From the NCBI GenBank assembly GCA_932521025.1, contig OW051471.1:5952001-6016000 (forward strand): a stretch of 64,000 bases of DNA, written 5' to 3'. This stretch comes from Oscheius onirici. Its lineage: Eukaryota > Nematoda > Chromadorea > Rhabditida > Rhabditidae. A program made the position numbers and the translations under genes. Shown piece after piece: positions 60,444 through 64,000 of this stretch (its first letter is position 1; each line of letters opens with the position of its first letter). The notes under the pieces were generated by a model, which searched no databases, was not told the DNA's origin, and was given only the letters and a program-made list of their open reading frames with translations.

Positions 60444-60592
60444 TCCCCTAGCGGTTACCCTGACTCTGTTTCCTACTCCAAACAATTTGCAAAAATATTT
60501 GGCGAGGAAAGGAATCGAACCCGGGTCGTCTGGGTGGAGACGGCGACTCTTAACAATACACCAAAATTTCCGGTCCCGGACAAACAAACAAA
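60444..60592 (-). mobile_element. tRNA-derived SINE-like copy
   Basis: Read on the minus strand, it has an A-box-like tggtgtattgttaagag and a good B-box (gggttcgattcc) at tRNA spacing, followed by a tail (cctcgccaaatatttttgc). A second copy at 61609-61768 is about 90% identical by eye and keeps both boxes. The internal stem-loop is not a proper anticodon arm, so it is not a working tRNA. Confidence 0.6.
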
Positions 60593-60905
60593 GTCACAGA
60601 GTCAGCCCCAGACATCATAGCAATCTAAAATATTAAAAAGCGAAAGTATCTGTGGCTGACTCTGTGACTGTTTTTTGTTTGTTTGCTTGTCTGTTTGTCC
60701 GTGGCCACGAAATTTTGGTGAATTGCTAAGAGTCGAACACGAAATTTCAGACAAAGGAGACAAAGCATCGAAGACGATATCCGAAGTTACAAATAGAAAA
60801 TACGAGAGGTGAGAACTTGGCTCAGCAATATGATTATTGCTCGGCGGAATGAGCCTCGAGTGATGATGACTCTTTTCGGACAACACTGAATAACAGCGAT
60901 TTCAG

Positions 60906-61258
60906 GCCCTACGTGCTCAAGCTTTGATAAAATCTGGAACACAAGTTGGGATAAGTGTTAGTTTATTTCTGACACAACCATAAACTGTTTATCAGGAGGC
61001 ACTAAAACTGCTCGAACAAGCCATAGAAGTGGGTCCTCAATCTATGGAGTCTTGTAGATCTCTAGGAAAAGGCCGGCAAGTTCGATTTGGCTTGTGATTT
61101 TATGAAGAAACTGACGGTATCTTTATAACATGAAAAGAGGAAAAGCAATTTTAGCAAGGCTCGTACAATAGGTCGTATGCACAGATTTTGGGAGAATTAC
61201 TGACAAAATGTCAAGAACATGGCCAAGATCATGTGAATATCGCCCTTTCGAACGGAAG
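60906..61258 (+). pseudogene. TPR-protein gene fragment with a frameshift
   Basis: Exon-like pieces read ALRAQALIKSGTQ, EALKLLEQAIEVGPQS, SRSLGK, then after a one-base shift KFDLACDFMKKLT, and after an intron QGSYNRSYAQILGELLTKC. The helix pairs look like tetratricopeptide repeats. The shift near 61070 (an extra G in ggaaaaggccgg) and the absence of an open start or end suggest a decayed duplicate. The parent gene was not identified. Confidence 0.45.
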
Positions 61259-61487
61259 AGAAGAAGCCTTTTCACAAGTAGGGTCTTTGCCCTTTGGACT
61301 CCAACTAGCGGATAGTCTGTTCAAGAAAAGGGAACATTCTGTGAATCAAAGCGGATTTGCTTCCAGCTGTGTTGCAACGTTTTCATGCTGTTCAATTTTT
61401 TTCTTGAACGGATTACTTCTGCTCAATGCTCCAGTAACTGACGTTTCTTGTATGAACCACAGCGATGCGATTCATTTTAACAGAAAA

Positions 61488-61612
61488 ACGTTCCCCAGTC
61501 AACCGATCCCTTCAGATCCTTTCCCCAGTCAACCGATCCCTTTTGATCCTTTCCCCAGTTAATCGATCCCTTCTAATCCCTTCCCCAGTCAACCGATCCC
61601 TTCTTAATCCCC
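61488..61612 (+). repeat. Second minisatellite array
   Basis: Four or so copies of a ccttttccccagtcaaccgat-like unit of about 27-29 bp, the same family as 60213-60345. Confidence 0.75.
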
Positions 61613-61768
61613 TAGCGGTTACCCTGACTCTATTTCAAACTCAAAACAATTTAGCAAAAATATTTGGCGAGGAGAGGAGTCGAACCCGGGTCGTCTGGGT
61701 GGAGACGGCGACTCTTAACAATACATCAAAATTTGAGGTCCCAGATAAACAAACAAACAAACAAACAT
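61609..61768 (-). mobile_element. Second tRNA-derived SINE-like copy
   Basis: The minus strand shows gatgtattgttaagagtcgc (A-box side) and gggttcgactcc (B-box). It starts with a gtttg repeat and ends at the same cctcgccaaatattttt tail and ggtaaccgctagggg end as the copy at 60444-60592. Confidence 0.6.
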
Positions 61769-62600
61769 CCAAATTAGCACTTAGACAGCTCCATGCTCCA
61801 AGACGAAACAGACGGCAATCCACCGATTTGGACGGTTCGCTCTAGCTCAATAACAGCAACGACCAAGGCAGCTCTCAATAGAAATCTCTGTTTCAATCTC
61901 ATTACTATTGGTATCTCTTGAAATAAATCTTGAACTTGCGAGGTCTACCAAATTGAAGATGCTGAGCGATGAATGCGCACAAAAAGCTGGCAACCCCTGG
62001 GAACGTCCTTTGAGCCTGCGCCTCGGAATTTTTAACGATGCTCCAATTAGAAAATAGTGACAGCATCCCTTACTCGAAACCACACTCGGCTCAGATTACG
62101 GGCTATCCATTTCGGTGGTGAGAGAGACGACACCTCCCATCATCATATCCTTCCAGTCCGTTCCCAGAGCCATATAACTCTAAGCCGAGCGTTGATTGTC
62201 TTCAAAACGATGCCGTTTAATTCGTCTCGAAACACATTATTCCTTGGTTTTCGTCTTCCATCTTTCCCCAGATGTTGTCTTCTTTCGAACACCAACATGT
62301 AGTATTTAAAACATGTAATATATCATATTGTTTCATTAGAAACACATCGGGGATAGAACCAGCAGAAGAGCTTTCACACCTCGTCAGTCATCCATCCCGC
62401 GCCTTCTCCGATTTCCGAAATTCTCTCGGGGGAGGCATCAGCTATCCGTTTGTCTCTTCTGGACTCCTTTTAGCCCATCCTTTCCTGCTTTTTATATACA
62501 CTACCGTGTTCCAATCGACTTCTAATAGACGGAAAGTCGTTCGAAATCCTTATCCGGGTCATTTTTCCTGGCGGGCGGAAAATGAGAGCTGGCGTTTGAA
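61769..62600. other. Spacer without recognisable genes
   Basis: About 830 bp. Open frames on both strands overlap each other and show no domain or splice logic. Confidence 0.45.
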
Positions 62601-62745
62601 ATGGCTCCAGGGAGGCAATCCGTTAGAGGAAGCGTCGTCGAATCCCGGAATTATCAGCTGCTGCGAGTGAGAGAAGCACAATTGGCTCAATCTGGAAGAT
62701 ACGAGAGAGAGGCTCAATTAAAGTTGGATCATAATTGTGTCCAGA
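62601..62745 (+). CDS. Possible first coding exon of an unidentified gene
   Basis: The ATG at 62601 opens a helical, charged 48-residue frame (MAPGRQSVRGSVVESRNYQL, then REAQLAQSGRYEREAQLK) ending at a good donor (gtaatt). A continuation from an acceptor at 62811 stays open to 63058 but reads Arg/Ser-rich and is less convincing. No family was recognised. Confidence 0.3.
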
Positions 62746-63241
62746 GTAATTGGTATCGCATTCGAGACTCTCTCTCTTGCACATTCCACGCTATCAGTCC
62801 GCTTCTTCAGCCCATACTAAATCACGCTTCCAACCTCTTCAATCTGTCGTCAGCCACCACCGTATTCAGAGGGTCGATCATACTCGTCTTTATCTTTTAG
62901 CCTCTCGGATCTTCTGGGACAGCTCATACGATAGTGCGCTATGGCGGGTTCCGTCCTTTCCCTCGTCGCTTTTTGAATATTCACTCCTGGGAATTCGTTT
63001 GCGTCTGTCTTCCGCCGCTCGACCAGATGTACTTCCAGTAGACCTCCTTCACCCTTGACAACCCGAAATTCGTGTTTTTAGATGGCTCTCCGAGTCCGCT
63101 CGGAAATTGCCCTCGTTTTTGCCCTGAAATCGCCGTACTCTTGTCTATCAGAAGGGCTCACCGTAGTTCAGAGCAAAACATCAAATTGTAGTCTTGGAAG
63201 TGACCCTGTTTCCCGATATTTTCCTCGAAGCCAGTGACCAT

Positions 63242-63533
63242 TTATTGCCTCGCGTACAAAGAAGCTAGCATGGTCGCTGTTTGCTTGTCCACCAGCTTCT
63301 GCAGCTGTAGTTTCTCTTCTTCTTCTTTATGTAGTATTTCAAGCCTCGAAATAGCAAGTTTTTCTTCTCCTGGTTGAGGCCGTTTTCGGCGGTGGCCAGC
63401 TTACGTGGTTAGAGTCGGTGGTGCGCTCTAACTCGATTCGTCTCCAATCAGCGGTCCATTCTTCCCCAAGTTGCCATCCTGGCTGCCATTGATCAAACTG
63501 TCTCCCAGATTTGCCACCTCCAGTAGACGTCAT
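63242..63533 (-). pseudogene. Small coding-like segment, possibly a broken gene
   Basis: On the minus strand the ATG at 63533 reads MTSTGGGKSGRQFDQWQPGW and on to ERTTDSNH, then meets a gtaag donor. Downstream a charged helix (RLEILHKEEEEKLQLQKL) ends LYARQ at a TAA (63242-63244). It lies in a frame that no acceptor I can find joins to the first part. The length and helical end recall small axonemal proteins such as CFAP141, but this is weak. Either an exon is missing from my model or the gene is broken. Confidence 0.3.
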
Positions 63534-64000
63534 CGTCCTCGTTCTCACGGAATCGGGTGTCCTTCTTGGGAAGAGCTCAAATCATTTCCGAAACACGCCC
63601 TCACCTGGTCGTCATGCCGTCGCCATAGCGAGGACGGCCAGTCTGTCATTATTTGATTCTTTCCTGACTCAAGTTCATCCCTTTGTCCGAAAAAGTATCG
63701 ATAGCCTTCTCTTTGTCTCAGGGGAGCCTTTTCGCATGAAAGAATCTTCAGAATCGGGGTTGGTCCTCCGACTTTCGAGGTCTCAGCGATCTATTCTTAT
63801 TCTTTCAAGAGAACTTTTGAAGTGTTTGATTGTAGTCTACCTGAAGATCAAAAGAAACCCCATAATTGTAGCTGTATAATTCGTTTTTCAAACTGTTTGG
63901 TTCGTTAGTTGTAATTACTCCTCTCATCTTTTTCTCCGAGTTTCATTGATCCTGGGTATAAATTGACACCGTGGGAACTTAGTCACTCTGCTCTCTTACT
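63534..64000. other. End of window, no supported feature
   Basis: Open frames on the plus strand (to 63879) have no start context, splice sites or known domains. Confidence 0.4.

Noticed and set aside
63471-63879. Plus-strand frame of 122 residues near the right end
   Set aside because: It is antisense to the more coding-like minus-strand segment and has no start or splice context.

Overview
The window is nuclear DNA of a nematode. The evidence is short introns (about 30-50 nt, GT...AG, T-rich acceptors), multi-exon genes on both strands, and a gene content that includes a nematode-type Clarinet (cla-1) gene, filamin, fahd-1, an FRMD4-like FERM protein and a neuropeptide-type GPCR. I could not fix the genus. 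I rebuilt several genes exon by exon, and every splice phase closes for the GPCR, the type II membrane protein, the FRMD4-like gene and Clarinet.

Layout. 1-54: possible last codons of a gene. 1461-3073 (+): rhodopsin-like GPCR, 9 exons, 379 aa. 3097-4098 (-): 283-aa type II membrane protein, probably FkbM-methyltransferase-like, tail to tail with the GPCR. 5453-10729 (+): FRMD4-like FERM plus cytohesin-binding-domain protein, 13 exons, 801 aa. 10771-13211: repeat-rich spacer with Helitron-like copies and two foldback elements. 13212-43773 (+): a giant active-zone scaffold gene, Clarinet (Piccolo/RIM/Fife relatives), 38 exons and 8,647 codons in my model. 45659-58358 (+): filamin, with two CH domains and about 20 Ig-filamin repeats. 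58528-59283 (-): FAHD1-type acylpyruvate hydrolase, tail to tail with filamin. 59284-64000: repeats, a TPR pseudogene fragment, tRNA-derived SINE-like copies and two weak gene candidates.

The outstanding feature lies inside Clarinet. One uninterrupted exon of 16,196 bp holds 46 complete, nearly identical copies of a 333-bp (111-aa) unit, all exactly the same length, plus part of a 47th. Each unit carries one copy of a short amphipathic helix (L-T-x-E-E-L-x-H-I) that resembles the N-terminal Rab-binding helix of RIM-type proteins. Degenerate copies of the same helix continue through the following exons, giving about 63 copies in one polypeptide. The C-terminus has a Piccolo/RIM-type PDZ domain and a C2 domain. 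The sequence also predicts an internal first exon for a short isoform (39702) and an early stop with a poly(A) signal that would remove PDZ and C2 (42060-42094).

Clarinet, filamin and the FRMD4-like protein are all cortical scaffolds (active zone, actin crosslinking, membrane-cytoskeleton). Nothing in the sequence shows that they are co-regulated. Introns and spacers carry several transposon families, including a nested insertion in a 2.7-kb filamin intron.
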